NCBI RefSeq assembly: GCF_950295315.1
Contig: NC_080166.1
Location: forward strand, 102,040,999-102,104,998
Source: Erinaceus europaeus
Lineage: Eukaryota > Chordata > Mammalia > Eulipotyphla > Erinaceidae
DNA: 64,000 nucleotides
Reading direction: 5' to 3'
Below the pieces are notes generated by a model that searched no databases, was not told the origin of the DNA, and was given only the letters and a program-made list of their open reading frames with translations. Positions within the stretch are counted from its first letter, which is position 1. Every line of letters begins with the position of its first letter. Positions 46,330 to 56,582 of this stretch are shown one piece after another. Position numbers and translations under genes: made by a program.

Positions 46330-47155
46330 ATTTTAGAAAATGGGTTAAGGACACATACAGAACTTTCACTGAGGAAGAGATCTAGAGGTCATCAGACATT
46401 GCTTGAAGTCAATCATTATTACTGAAATGTAAATAATGACAACCATGTGTTACTACTTTACCCCTATTAGAATGCCATACATCAGGATATGGAGAAAAAA
46501 AAAACTCTTTTGTTCTGGTGGAGGGAATTTACATTAGCTTAAACATTGTGGATATCTCAGAACACAGGAAATGGGCCTAACCTTTGACTTGCAAATTGCT
46601 TTCCTGTGGCTTTTCCCCCAAAGAAAACAAAAACAACTAGTACCAGAGATATCACACAATTTTTAATAAACCAAATTTAGAAATAATCCAGATATTCAGC
46701 ATCAGATTAGTGGCTAAGAAAGCTGTGGTATATATACACAATGAAACACTGCTCAATTGTTAAATATGATGAAGTCATCTTCTTTGCTACACATTGGATG
46801 GAACTTAAGGGATTCATATGTAGTGAGAAGAACCAGGAGGAAGTTAAATACCAAATAATCTCACCTATAGGTATAATTTAATAAATAAGGGTAGAAATGG
46901 GAAACACAAGGTGGAATTTAATCTGGGTGTGGTATATTGTATCAAAGCAAAAGAATCTGAGGAAGTAAGAGTAGAGGGTGTGAAGATAGGGAGGAAAGGG
47001 CGTTGGGGTCCTGTTGCATGATGGTGGAAAAGGAACTATATTTTAGGTGATAGTATTCTGCCTACATCAACTATGGGAAGACTACCCTTTGTACTCATGG
47101 TTCGACAACAGTACTGGGGACCATTAACCACCCGTTCCACACACACAATATAAAA
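46330..47155 (+). mobile_element. L1 3' end (end of ORF2 and 3' UTR), old
   Basis: AATAATCCAGATATTCAGCATC, GTGGTATATATACACAATG, TACACATTGGATGGAACTTAAGG and AACAGTACTGGGGACCATTAACC are typical of the end of mammalian L1. Frames are broken throughout. It ends near ATATAAAAACAATC. Confidence 0.85.
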
Positions 47156-47283
47156 ACAATCTAGTAGAATACTATCTTATACAAACAGAAATGAAACATT
47201 TATCAGCCCTTTCTTGTCAAACCAAGCATAATATGGAGCTCTTTATCGAGCATTCTTATTTTCGTAGTAATAAAGATATTTTA

Positions 47284-47525
47284 GGATGTGAGGGCAATCT
47301 GGCTGCAACGTCTGTCACCCCATTGATCATGAGGGTTGATTCAACTGATCTGGCTGGCTAGGCAGGTGTGCCCTTCCTCTCTCATCTCTCCATGTGTGTC
47401 CCTCCTGAAGCTGCACACTCAAAGAGGATGGCCTTGCCCCAATAGAGACGGGCTTGTCTTCCCCTGAGGATATAGGAGTAACTGCACTCTTCTGCTAGAA
47501 CCTCTTATCCAGCTCTCAAGATATA
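47284..47525 (+). pseudogene. RN7SK: 7SK RNA retropseudogene, 3'-truncated
   Basis: It begins GGATGTGAGGGCAATCTGGC, the exact start pattern of 7SK small nuclear RNA, and continues with CACCCCATTGATCATGAGGG, GATCTGGCTGGCTAGGCAGG, CTCCATGTGTGTCCCTCCTG and GCTAGAACCTC. Functional 7SK is about 330 nt, is made by RNA polymerase III and holds P-TEFb inactive. This copy has many C-to-T changes at CpG sites, several small deletions and no recognisable last 90 nt or terminator, so it is a dead copy. No A-tail was found, so truncation after insertion is possible. Confidence 0.93.
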
Positions 47526-47729
47526 TGTATAGGTTCAGTAAATATTTTCCTGAGTTAACACACAATACAATTGCTTGTAAGAAAATCCCCATAATGTTTC
47601 ACTAGCTTACTCTAATATATTAAAAGAAGTAATAATACCATTTTATAGACTCTCCCAAAACACAGAATAGGAAAATATTGTAGAGTGATTTTTTTGTAAA
47701 TATAATTTTCTTTAGTAAAAGCATAGAAA
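47526..47729. other. Single-copy DNA
   Basis: Nothing recognised. Confidence 0.5.
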
Positions 47730-48262
47730 ATTGAATCTAACCCTAGTCCTGGAATCTCTGGGGTTTTGCTCATTTTCCATCATGCTTCTCTTGATTCATA
47801 CGATTTGATATTGCATCTGCTGATCTCTACCAAACCAATGTAACTACCAAGACATGTTTTGTTTCATACTGTGTCCAACGATACCAGGTCTGGGATGTCA
47901 ACCTTCCAGCTCCATTACTCTGGTGAGATCTTTCCTAGCTTATAGGACTCCTTAATTCCATTTTGGGTGGCACATTTCTTAATAAAGTTACAGAATCTAG
48001 ACATAGACTAGAGCCCATGAGATAGGGCACATGTGCACATGCATCAGTAAGTTAGGGGATAATATATACCTTAAGGTAAAAGTGTGCAATGGTCTGCACT
48101 TACTCAATAAGAGCAGTGAGCAAGTAGAAAGACCTAAAAAGGACTCCATAAACTACATAATCAAATATTTTCTACTTAGACCTAGATACCCTCCTTACCT
48201 ACTTCCTATTTCACTTCTTTCAATCACTCTAAGTGTAACCCTGTCAGATAAAGTAAAGACTT

Positions 48263-48450
48263 GGGCCAGGTAGTGGCACACCTGGTTGAGCGCATGTTAC
48301 AACGCACAAGAACCCCACTTTGAGTCCCAAGTCCCCACCTGCAGAGGGAAAATTTCATAAGTGGTGAAGCAGGACTGCAGGTGTCTTTCTCTCTGTCTCT
48401 CCCCTCCCCATTTCTGACTATTTCTATCCAATAAATAAATATAATAAAAA
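48263..48450 (+). mobile_element. SINE-B inserted in L1 3' UTR
   Basis: TGGGCCAGGTAGTGGCACACC, GGTTGAGCGCATGTTACAACG, the body and CCAATAAATAAATATAATAA. The tail has grown into the (TA)n that follows. Confidence 0.92.
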
Positions 48451-48451
48451 A

Positions 48452-48502
<51 letters not shown>
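48451..48502. repeat. (TA)n microsatellite
   Basis: About 24 TA units grown from a SINE A-tail. Confidence 0.97.
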
Positions 48503-48506
<4 letters not shown>

Positions 48507-48641
48507 CTGGATAAGGGCAAGAGGTCAGCATACTTTAAATGATGGCGATGGCTCTTTGGTCACTACCAGGTCACTCTATCATCCGGACCCTAGTCAGGGA
48601 GTTCTGGGATTCCCACACAGACATGATGGGCCTAGACTTCT

Positions 48642-48942
48642 TTTTTTTTTTGATATTTATTTATTTTCCCTTTTTGTTGCCCTTGTTGTTTTTCATTGTT
48701 GTTGTAGTTATTATTGTTGTTGTTATTGATGTCATCATTGTTGGATAGGACAGAGAGAAATGGAGAGAGGAGGGGGAGACAGAGAGGGGGAGAGAAAGAC
48801 AGACACCTGCAGACCTACTTCACCGCCTGTGAAGTGACTACCCTGCTGGTGGGGAGCTGAGGGCTCGAACCGGGATTCTTACACCAGTCCTTGCTCTTTG
48901 TGCCACCTGTGCTTAACCTGTTGTCCTACAGCCCAACTCCCA
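48642..48942 (-). mobile_element. SINE-A, short-tail
   Basis: Poly-T, TTTATTTATTTTCCCTTTTT, the GTT-rich spacer, the body and a head ending CAGCCCAACTCCC in reverse. A perfect 14-bp target duplication, GGGCCTAGACTTCT, lies at 48628-48641 and 48943-48956. Confidence 0.95.
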
Positions 48943-49489
48943 GGGCCTAGACTTCTAACAGATCCTTCTCTCCACCATCCCTGGTCATCTCTATCAGGGA
49001 CAACATCATAAACCCTTTGTGGGTCTTTACACGACCTGCTCTCAATTTAGAACAATAATGGTAGGGACTGCCCCACTCTCTGAAGGGAGGCTGGGTCAAC
49101 ATACTCTGCCATAGGAGGAAGACTGGTCCTGAAATGAGTGCAGCCCAAAGTGTTACTAGCTATGATCATGGAATGGGAGCTCAGACTACTGACAGGGACT
49201 CAGAGGTTACACAGGCTACTGTGCTAAATATGAATAGATATGGGCCCCGGATCAGATCAATGGGGTTTATGTACCTGTCCCATATTTGGGAACTAGTCTC
49301 TATCCAGATCCAGTTTTTTATTCCTATTCTCAACACTTCCACAATACTACCCCCCAAATACTTTTAACCTACCAGCATATTACCCACAGGTTTCAGGCAA
49401 AAGTTTGTAAAGTCATGGATCCCTTAGAATATACTTAAAATGTATCCCTTAAAATATATGGGAATAGTGTTTATTAAAAATAAAAAGAT

Positions 49490-49702
49490 TATACTTAAAA
49501 TACTTGGACAGGTATGGGTGTATTGTGCCTAAGTAAAAGATTATGGGGGTAGGGGATTCAGGTCCTGGAACATGATGGCAGACAACCTAGTGGGGGTTGT
49601 ACTGTTATGTGGAAAACTGGGAAATGTTATGCATGTACAAACTATTATATTTACTGATGACTGTAAAACTTTAATCCCCTAATAAAGAAATAAAAAATAA
49701 TA
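49490..49702 (+). mobile_element. L1 3' terminus nested in L1 3' UTR
   Basis: GGTATGGGTGTATTGTGCC, CATGATGGCAGACAACC and CTTTAATCCCCTAATAAAG are the older-type L1 end also seen at 52600-52820. Next to it, ATACTTAAAAT occurs twice (49431-49441 and 49491-49501) around a 49-bp A-ended piece, perhaps a separate tiny insertion. Confidence 0.72.
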
Positions 49703-50196
49703 CAGCTAAAATAGACTCCTAGCTTCCTCTATTATAAAGACCCCACATTTCATCTGCTATGTTTTTACCTTTAGGTTCTTGATCATTTAACAATTTTTCT
49801 GTTTTATATCTTAATGCTTTTCAGCCACTGAGTTGCAGATGCTACCATAATGCCAAACTGGGCAGAGGACCTCACTAATGTGTACTGAAACCCCACCTCC
49901 CTAGAACCCTACCCCACTTGGGAAAGGTTGAAACAGGCTAGGGGTATGGGTTGACCTGTCCAGAAGAAAATTCCCATGTCCAGCAAAAAATCAGACCTCC
50001 CACCTTTTGCACTCCATTAAAGTCTTTAGTCCATACTTCCAGAGGGATAAAGAATAGGGAACCTCCCAATGGAGGGAAGGGTATATAGAACTCAGGTGGT
50101 GGGAACTGTATGGAATTGCATCCCTCTAATCCCACAATCTTGCTAATTATTGTTAAATCACTAATAACACTAATAAAATATAAAAAGAAATTTTCC

Positions 50197-50346
50197 AAAA
50201 TGTAAATAAATAAATATTAATAAGAAAATAGATTTTAAATTAAGTGAAAGTGGTAGAATTACAAAACACTTAAAGTTAAAAGTAATGCTATAAATATTTA
50301 TAGACTTGGATTAGGCATTACACTCTTGGATACATGACAAAAACCA

Positions 50347-50377
<31 letters not shown>

Positions 50378-50475
50378 ACATGAATTCAAATATAATGTTA
50401 ATTTCTGGTACTATCAGTAGCCAGAGATACCTGGTGCTTATAATAAATAATAATAATAATAATAATAATAATAAT
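50197..50475. repeat. Gap with (CA)n and (AAT)n tracts
   Basis: About 14 CA units lie at 50349-50377 and about 11 AAT units at 50440-50475. The rest of the gap is unrecognised. Confidence 0.85.
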
Positions 50476-51870
50476 TCAATTTCAGGTGGTTTACTAACAA
50501 AGTCCCAAAACCTAGATATAGACCAGGTCCCATGAGATAGGGCATATATTCACATGTATCTATAAATTAGGGCAAAATATATACCTGAAAGCAAAAAGTA
50601 CATGAAAAGTACTTACTCTGCAGTGAATCAGCATAAAGTTCATAAATGAAATAGTGTTTACTTAGACTTAGATAAGCTCCTCACCTACTTCCAATTACAC
50701 TTCCCTCACTCACCCCAAAAGCTAACCTTAGCAAAGTAAGGACTGCAAAAGCTGAATAAGGGCAAGAGATTGGCATACTTTAACGATGACTCTTTAGTCA
50801 CTATCAGGTCGCCCCATCAGCTGGGGCCTAACTGGGGAGTCCTGAGATTCCAAAAAAAACATGATGTGCATAGACCTTGAATAAATCCCCCTCTCTATTG
50901 TAACTGGCCATTTATATCAGGAACAACACAATCGACCCCTTTGTGGGCCCACATATGACCTAGCCCTCAACATGGATCAACATAGTAGAGAGTATTCCAT
51001 CCTCCGAAGGGAGATTGGACAACATACTCTGTGTTCCACCTGAGGAAGATGGGTTCTGAAATTGGGGCAGCTTGGACCATTCCTACTCATCACCACAGGA
51101 TGTGAGCTCAGATCTATAGGGATGCAGAGGTCACATAGGCTCCTAAGCTGTATATGGGCCCTGGATCAGATTAGATAGATGGGGTTTACTGTCAACAACT
51201 TTCAAACACCTTTCCCATATTTGGGAGCTACTCTCTTTGCTGATTCAGCTTTCTGGTCCTTTTTCCAGCAATGACATTATCTCCCCAGACAGTAACTTAT
51301 ATCCACCTGCATATCAGATGTCAGGCTCAGGGGAAAAAAAAAAAAAAGTATAGTCATGGCCTCTTTAGAATACAACTAAAATAGGACTCTCTGCAAAACA
51401 GAGACACCCCCCAACTCTTCATATGAACTTTCCCAGCCTTTAGGTTCATGATTATTCAACAATTTGTTTGGCTCTGTATGATAACTCTATTTTCAGTCAC
51501 CAGTTTCTAGATGCTAACATGATGCCAACAGGACTTCCTTGGGCAGAAGACCCCACCAATGTGTTTCGGAGCCCTGCTTTCCCAGAGCCCCTCCCCACTA
51601 TGGAAAGAGAGAGACAAGCTGGGAGTATGGATCGGCCTGTCAATGCCCATGTTTAGCAGGAAAGCAATTACAGAAGCCAGACCTTCCACCTTCTGCATCC
51701 CATAATGACCCTGGGTCCATGCTACCAGAGGGATATGGACTAGGAAAACTACCAGGAGAGGGGATGGGATACCGAGTTCTGGTGGTGGGAATTGTGTGGA
51801 GTTGTACCCCTCTTATTCTATGTTTTTTGTCAGTGTTTCCTTCTTATAAATAAAAATTAAAAAAAAAAAA
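50476..51870 (+). mobile_element. Old L1 3' UTR, long form, uninterrupted
   Basis: This is the clearest uninterrupted long-form copy. It runs from TTCAATTTCAGGTGGTTTAC through CCCATATTTGGGAGCTACTC and CATAATGACCCTGGGTCC to TATAAATAAAAATTAAAAAA. Compared with the young copies it has about 770 extra bases between GCAGTGAAT (about 50622) and CAACAATTTGTTTGGC (about 51456). No coding capacity. Confidence 0.85.
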
Positions 51871-51883
51871 AAACTCCAAGATT

Positions 51884-52820
51884 AAGGATTTTGAGGTTAG
51901 ACCAAAAACTATGAAATATGTAGAATAAATATTGGCAGCACTTCTTTTTCCATTTAAAATTGTGTAGGCATCTTCAATGATACAGGTACAATTGAAAGGA
52001 AAATTAATACAAAAATAAACCAGTGGGACTACATTAAATTAAAAAGTTACTATACAGCCAAAGAAACCATCACCCAAATAAGGAGACTCTACAGAATACC
52101 ACTCCACTTCTTTGAAAATGTCATACATTAGAAATGATAGCAACAACAAATTCTGGGGAGGCTCTGGGGGCAAAGTAAACATCCTGCACTGCTGGTGGGA
52201 ATGTAAATCGCCCCAATCCAAGTAAAGAACAGTTTGAAGCATTCTTAGAATTCTAGAAAATTTCCTACCCTATGACTTTATAATTCCTATCCTGGGGATA
52301 TACCTCAGGAGTCAAACACACCCATCAAAAAGATATGTGTATACCTGTGTTCATAACAGCGCCATTTTTAATAGCCAAAAACTTGGGAAGAAACCCAAGC
52401 GTCCAACAACAGATGAGCAGCTGAGTAAGTTGTGGTATACGTACACAATGGAATTCTAGTCAGCTATTAAAAATAAGGATTTCATTTTCATAACCTCATC
52501 TTGGATAGAACTTGAAGGATTCATGTTAAATGAGATAAGCCAGAAAAAAAGGATGCATTTGGGATGACCTTACTCATAGACAGAAGCTGAGAAGAACAGA
52601 AAGAGAAACGCAAAGTAGTACTTGAACAGTATATGGTGTATTGTACCAAAGTAAAGGACTCTGAGGTTGGAGGGGCTTTCATGCCCTAGTGCAAAATGAT
52701 AGTGGAGGACCTAGGAGGGTGTTTAGACTGCTTTTCAGAAAACTAAACAATTTTACACATGTACCAAAAACTGTGTTTATTATTGACTGTAAACCATTAA
52801 TCTCAATAAAAAATAAAACA
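51884..52820 (+). mobile_element. L1 ORF2 end and 3' UTR, broken
   Basis: AAAAAGTTACTATACAGCC, CTGCACTGCTGGTGGGAATG, GGGGATATACCTCAGGAGTC, ATAGCCAAAAACTTGGGAAG and GTAAACCATTAATCTCAATAA are the classic 3' portion of mammalian L1, covering the C-terminal part of ORF2 and a short 3' UTR. Frames have stops and shifts. It starts right after the A-tail of the previous L1. Confidence 0.9.
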
Positions 52821-52829
52821 TTGTACAAA

Positions 52830-53270
52830 AATGTTCACAGAATTACTATTCATAATATATATTTGCCAACTAATGAACAAATAATGTGGTATATTCATAT
52901 AATGGGACATTCTCTGTTAAAAAGTAAATGAAATTCAATAGATAAACCCTAAGAACAGTATGCTAAGTGCAGAAAGGTCGTCAGAAAAACAACATAAAAT
53001 ATGATTCATGTATATAGAATTTAAGTATAATCAAATATATAATGACAAGGAAGTTGATTTATGGATTTAGTAATAGCTAAAAGATTAGAGAGCGACTGCT
53101 ACTGGGCATGGTGCTTCCTTTTGGGTGTTGGCAGATTTCATCTAAAACTAATTATGAGAAAGTCTGCAGTTATCTAAACGTACTAAAAATACATAAAGGT
53201 ATACTTAATAAGCAGGTGGATTATATGGCATGTGAATTACACATCAAACACAACTTTAAAAACGAAAACC
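52830..53270 (+). mobile_element. Ancient L1 3' end, weak
   Basis: AATGTGGTATATTCATATAATG, AAGTAAATGAAATTCAATAG and a closing GGCATGTGAATTACACATC follow the layout of ancient mammalian L1 tails. Divergence is high. Confidence 0.55.
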
Positions 53271-54864
53271 CTTTCTGGCAGAATATATGCTAATGAATTA
53301 TAACTGTTTAATTAGTCAGTTTAAGAAAGAATGAAGAATATATATAGAAATAAGTAATCTTATTGGAGACTTACATTAGTTTTTCTGATACAAAACAAAA
53401 CATTTATTATCTTTATTTTAGACTCTATAAATTGAAGTGGAAACACAAATGTATTATTTAGAGTAAACTTAATGTATAATGTGTTCCAATATTGGTGTTT
53501 TTTTTCCCCATCTGATTAAATTTGGCTACCCATATGTAACTTATAATTCAGTTATTATTTACATTTGTGATTATTGTGTAATTTGATCTCTTCATAGAAT
53601 TAAACTTATCTTTCATAAAAAGGTAGTTTTAATGTATTCAAACTCAGTAATATATTCACAATGGTATATTCAACTGGCATTAATGGGATTGGAACAAATT
53701 AGTATTATCTAACTTCTGTTAGACAATTCAATAAAAAAGTAACCATCTACACTAGAGAATAGCCTGTTAATTTCAAATCCTCAATATATGTGTACTAATA
53801 AATTAACTGAAGTAATGGTATCATGCTTACGTCTATCTGAAATTTACCAAAGTGTGCATATTAGTTTAGTGCTTTGCATATCAGCTATACCTCAATAAAT
53901 TTTAAAGTTTTATATGGATAGTATTTTCAAGAGAAAATACAACATAGTAGCAATTTTACAAACTGAGGGTTGTTTAAATTAATTTATATAAACACCTTCA
54001 AATTCATTGTGTTAGTAATTTACATTGAATATTCAAAATTAAGTAAATCATTAATAAGATGGAAATCTGAATTAAAAATGCCTATAAACTTTAATATGCT
54101 ATTATTTTTTTTCTGAAAAAAAGGCCAACAGTTTTGTTAACTAGACTGTGAAAACCAAGGTTAAATATAATCAGTAAGTTTCACAACAGTGCTATTCTAT
54201 AAGTGAAAATTTAATTCAACTATATCATACTTAATTTTAGAAGCCAACATGGGACAGAATTATTTGCACTGGGGAACAATTAGTGGGTAAAGATTCTTGT
54301 ATAGCAGTTTCATAACTGTTTGATTTTAAACACTAGCTACCCCAGGTTCACAGTTGTACCATAACACCTTAAGAATACACAAAGTGTATTTTCTCAGCTT
54401 AGGTGAAAACTGTTACATATGCTGCTTGGCCTCATCCTGGACAAGTGGGACATTATTTAAGAGTTCTGATTAATGCACATACAATAGGAAAATAGCCATT
54501 TTGGTGAAAGAGATCTCTCTATTTAGGAAGCCAAGATTTAAATATAAAATTCTAGCTTGAATGCAGAAGAATTTCTGCCAGTCCATCATAACTGTTTTCT
54601 CTACTGACTGATTAGATGTATCTATATAATGTTAATGATGCCAACAGTGAATGAAACATCCAGTTCATGCAAGTTTTGGTAATGTGCAAATTTATATGAT
54701 TATATTTGGCTGCTTAATCATTTAAATTTATGCAATTTGAAATAAAATAATAACTTAACCCACTTAGTTTAATTGCAGTTGTATGAAAGTCTTAGTGGGA
54801 TTGTTGGGATTCAATGGACCTACCTTCTCAGGAGTCATAATCTTCTGAATATGAAGATTTTCTT
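53271..54864. other. Repeat-poor AT-rich single-copy DNA
   Basis: This is one of the two longest stretches with no repeat I recognise. There is no coding signal. About 54420-54830 is slightly more mixed in composition and could hold conserved non-coding sequence, but I cannot show that. Confidence 0.5.
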
Positions 54865-54874
54865 GAAAAGAGAC
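54865..54874 (+). repeat. Left target duplication of the deleted L1
   Basis: GAAAAGAGAC, repeated at 57449-57458. Confidence 0.85.
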
Positions 54875-54888
54875 TTCTGGGGTTCCCG

Positions 54889-54899
54889 GAAGATGGCGG
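54889..54899 (+). promoter_or_regulatory. Candidate YY1 site in L1 5' UTR
   Basis: GAAGATGGCGG lies about 15 bases from the element's first base. Human L1 has a YY1 site (AAGATGGC) at nearly the same place, where it sets the transcription start. Sequence and position match; binding here is inferred. Confidence 0.65.
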
Positions 54900-55060
54900 A
54901 CTGAGAAGCTGCTAGTGGCTTGAGCTCTGACCACATCTTCTGGAAACTGTAGGATTTTCTGCCTTTAATAGGCCATTCAATAAGGGGTCCTAGCGATGAC
55001 ACCAAGAGGTAACATAACTTAATTTGGGTTAAGAAATAGAGGAGAGTAGACAATAACTTT

Positions 55061-55323
55061 GGGAGTCGGGTGGTAGTGCAGTGGGTTAAGAGCAGGTGGT
55101 GCAAAGCACAAGGACTGGCAGAAGGATCCCGGTTCGAGCCCCCGGCTCCCCACCTGCAGGGGAGTCACTTCACAGGCAGTGAAGCAGGTCTGCAGGTGTC
55201 TGTCTTTCTCTCCCCCTCTCTGTCTTCCCCTCTTCTCTCCATTTCTCTCTGTCCTATCCAACAACAATAAACAACAAGGGCAACAAAAGGGAATAAATAA
55301 ATTAATTAATTAAAATAAAAAAA
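55061..55323 (+). mobile_element. SINE-A, short-tail, near consensus
   Basis: GGGAGTCGGGTGGTAGTGCAG, GGTTCGAGCCCCCGGC (B-box), a perfect internal hairpin (55151-55198) and the tail AAAGGGAATAAATAAATTAA. AAGAAATAGAG occurs before (55031) and after (about 55324), but 19 bases separate the first from the head, so the duplication is not clean. Confidence 0.95.
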
Positions 55324-55630
55324 AAAGAAATAGAGTAGAAAAAAAGGGGGAAAAATTTTTTTTCCCATTTAATTATAAAGCACACCTCCTCCCCCTCCCA
55401 ACCCCCCCATAACCAGTCCCTGGGGACCAGCTCCTAGCAGGCTCCCCTGCTGAGACTCTTTCTTTCTTTACCAAATTCCTGTCCCACCAGGGAGTATCAT
55501 TCATTCTAAGTCTATACCCTTCTGAAACCTCTGGCCCTTTTTTTTCTTTCTAAGTAGCCAACTCCCCCCCCCCACCTCACCCTGCATAGCTAATTAAATA
55601 ATTAAAAATAAATTTAAAAAAATCTTTCCT

Positions 55631-56270
55631 TTCACTGCTCTTTTATGACTGTTTTTTCTTATCTTTTTCTTTTTTCTCTCTTTCTTTTGTTTTCATTTTC
55701 TCATTCTTGTCATCCTTTCTTCCTTAATCCTACAGCTTCCAAAGCCACAGGCCCCAGCCCCCACACCACCAAACAGTGTGCTTTTTTGAATTCACTGATA
55801 CACATTTGAGAATTATTTTGGGGAAGAATTCTGACTCAGTGTGGACTCTCACTGCGAGTGTCTCTGCTCAACTTCCCTTCCTCCTTTAGCCAGCCCTAGA
55901 ATATACAGTAGATAGTAGAATTGCATAACTGCCTATTTCAGCCATCCTTGTCTAGTCCTCAGGGTTTTTTTTTCCTTTTCACTGCTCTTTAATTACAGCT
56001 ATTTTTCTTATCTTTTCCGTTTTCTCTCACTTGTATCTTTTTTCTTTTTCTTTCTTTTTTTTTAATTTTGTCACACACTCCTTCCTTCTTCTTTGCCTTT
56101 CTGATTTTGTGAATTATTTTGGGGAAGAAATCTGACTCAGAGTGGACTCTCTATGTGTGTATCTCTTCTCTAGTCCCCTTTCCCCTCTTGTTACCCCTAG
56201 AATATACAGTGGATAGTAGATTTGCATAACTGTCTATTCTTGCTATCCCTTCTTTCTTTTCTCTTTCTTC
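55631..56270 (+). repeat. Two tandem units in the L1 5' UTR
   Basis: TTCACTGCTCTTT starts at 55631 and 55978, GAATTATTTTGGGGAAGAA at 55810 and 56111, and CCCTAGAATATACAGT at 55894 and 56195. The unit is about 300 bp, with about 46 extra bases in the first unit's pyrimidine tract. Mouse and rat L1 carry promoter monomers in this place; here I infer a similar role. Confidence 0.88.
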
Positions 56271-56495
56271 TTCACTGGGATTTGGTTACTATTTTTTCAC
56301 GGACTAGAGAAATTGTTTGGCTAACTGGTAGTGATTAAACTGCTTCAATACTTGCTTCAGTTGCTACTGTAATTCCTGAGGTTGGTGAGTGCAATTGTCA
56401 TAAAGGTATTTAGAACAGTGTTACTTGTACTCAAGACAGAACAACTGAGGAACAACAGAGCATAAAAGAAAAAAAGAAACAGATAAATCAAAAAA

Positions 56496-56582
56496 ATGGG
56501 TAGATCAAAAACAAATAAAACTGCTACTAAAATGAATGAAGACAAGAGCCCATTAACTATCTATTGTCTTTTTGAACCCTAA
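56496..56582 (+). pseudogene. L1 ORF1 start, cut off after about 19 codons
   Basis: ATG at 56496 in an A-rich context starts MGRSKTNKTATK, which resembles the basic N-terminus (MGKK-type, Lys/Thr-rich) of mammalian L1 ORF1 protein. After about 19 codons (near 56550) the frame runs into 3' UTR sequence and stops at TAA 56580-56582. ORF1 protein normally has a coiled coil and RNA-binding domains; none of that is left. Its position after the 5' UTR supports the call. Confidence 0.72.

Larger units (their letters stand above)
47730..50196 (+). mobile_element. Old L1 3' UTR with three nested insertions
   Basis: CCTAGTCCTGGAATCTCTGG, CAACCTTCCAGCTCCATTAC, GGGCAAGAGGTCAGCATACTT, CTTTGTGGGTCTTTACACGAC and AGAGGGATAAAGAATAGGG are in the same order as in the copy at 50476-51870. 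It is interrupted by SINEs at 48263 and 48642 and by an older-type L1 end at about 49490. It is the most 5'-complete of the long-form 3' UTRs here. No coding sequence. Confidence 0.82.

Noticed and set aside
51884..52820. Possible intact L1 ORF2 end
   Set aside because: In-frame stops and frameshifts break it; it is a dead fragment.
55061..55140. tRNA-like sequences with A- and B-boxes as tRNA genes
   Set aside because: They are heads of SINEs followed by SINE bodies and A-tails; no anticodon arm with tRNA gene spacing and terminator was found.
56540..56560. Splicing as the origin of the ORF1 to 3' UTR junction
   Set aside because: In uninterrupted copies the bases before the 3' side read GATAAC, with no AG acceptor, so canonical splicing is unlikely.
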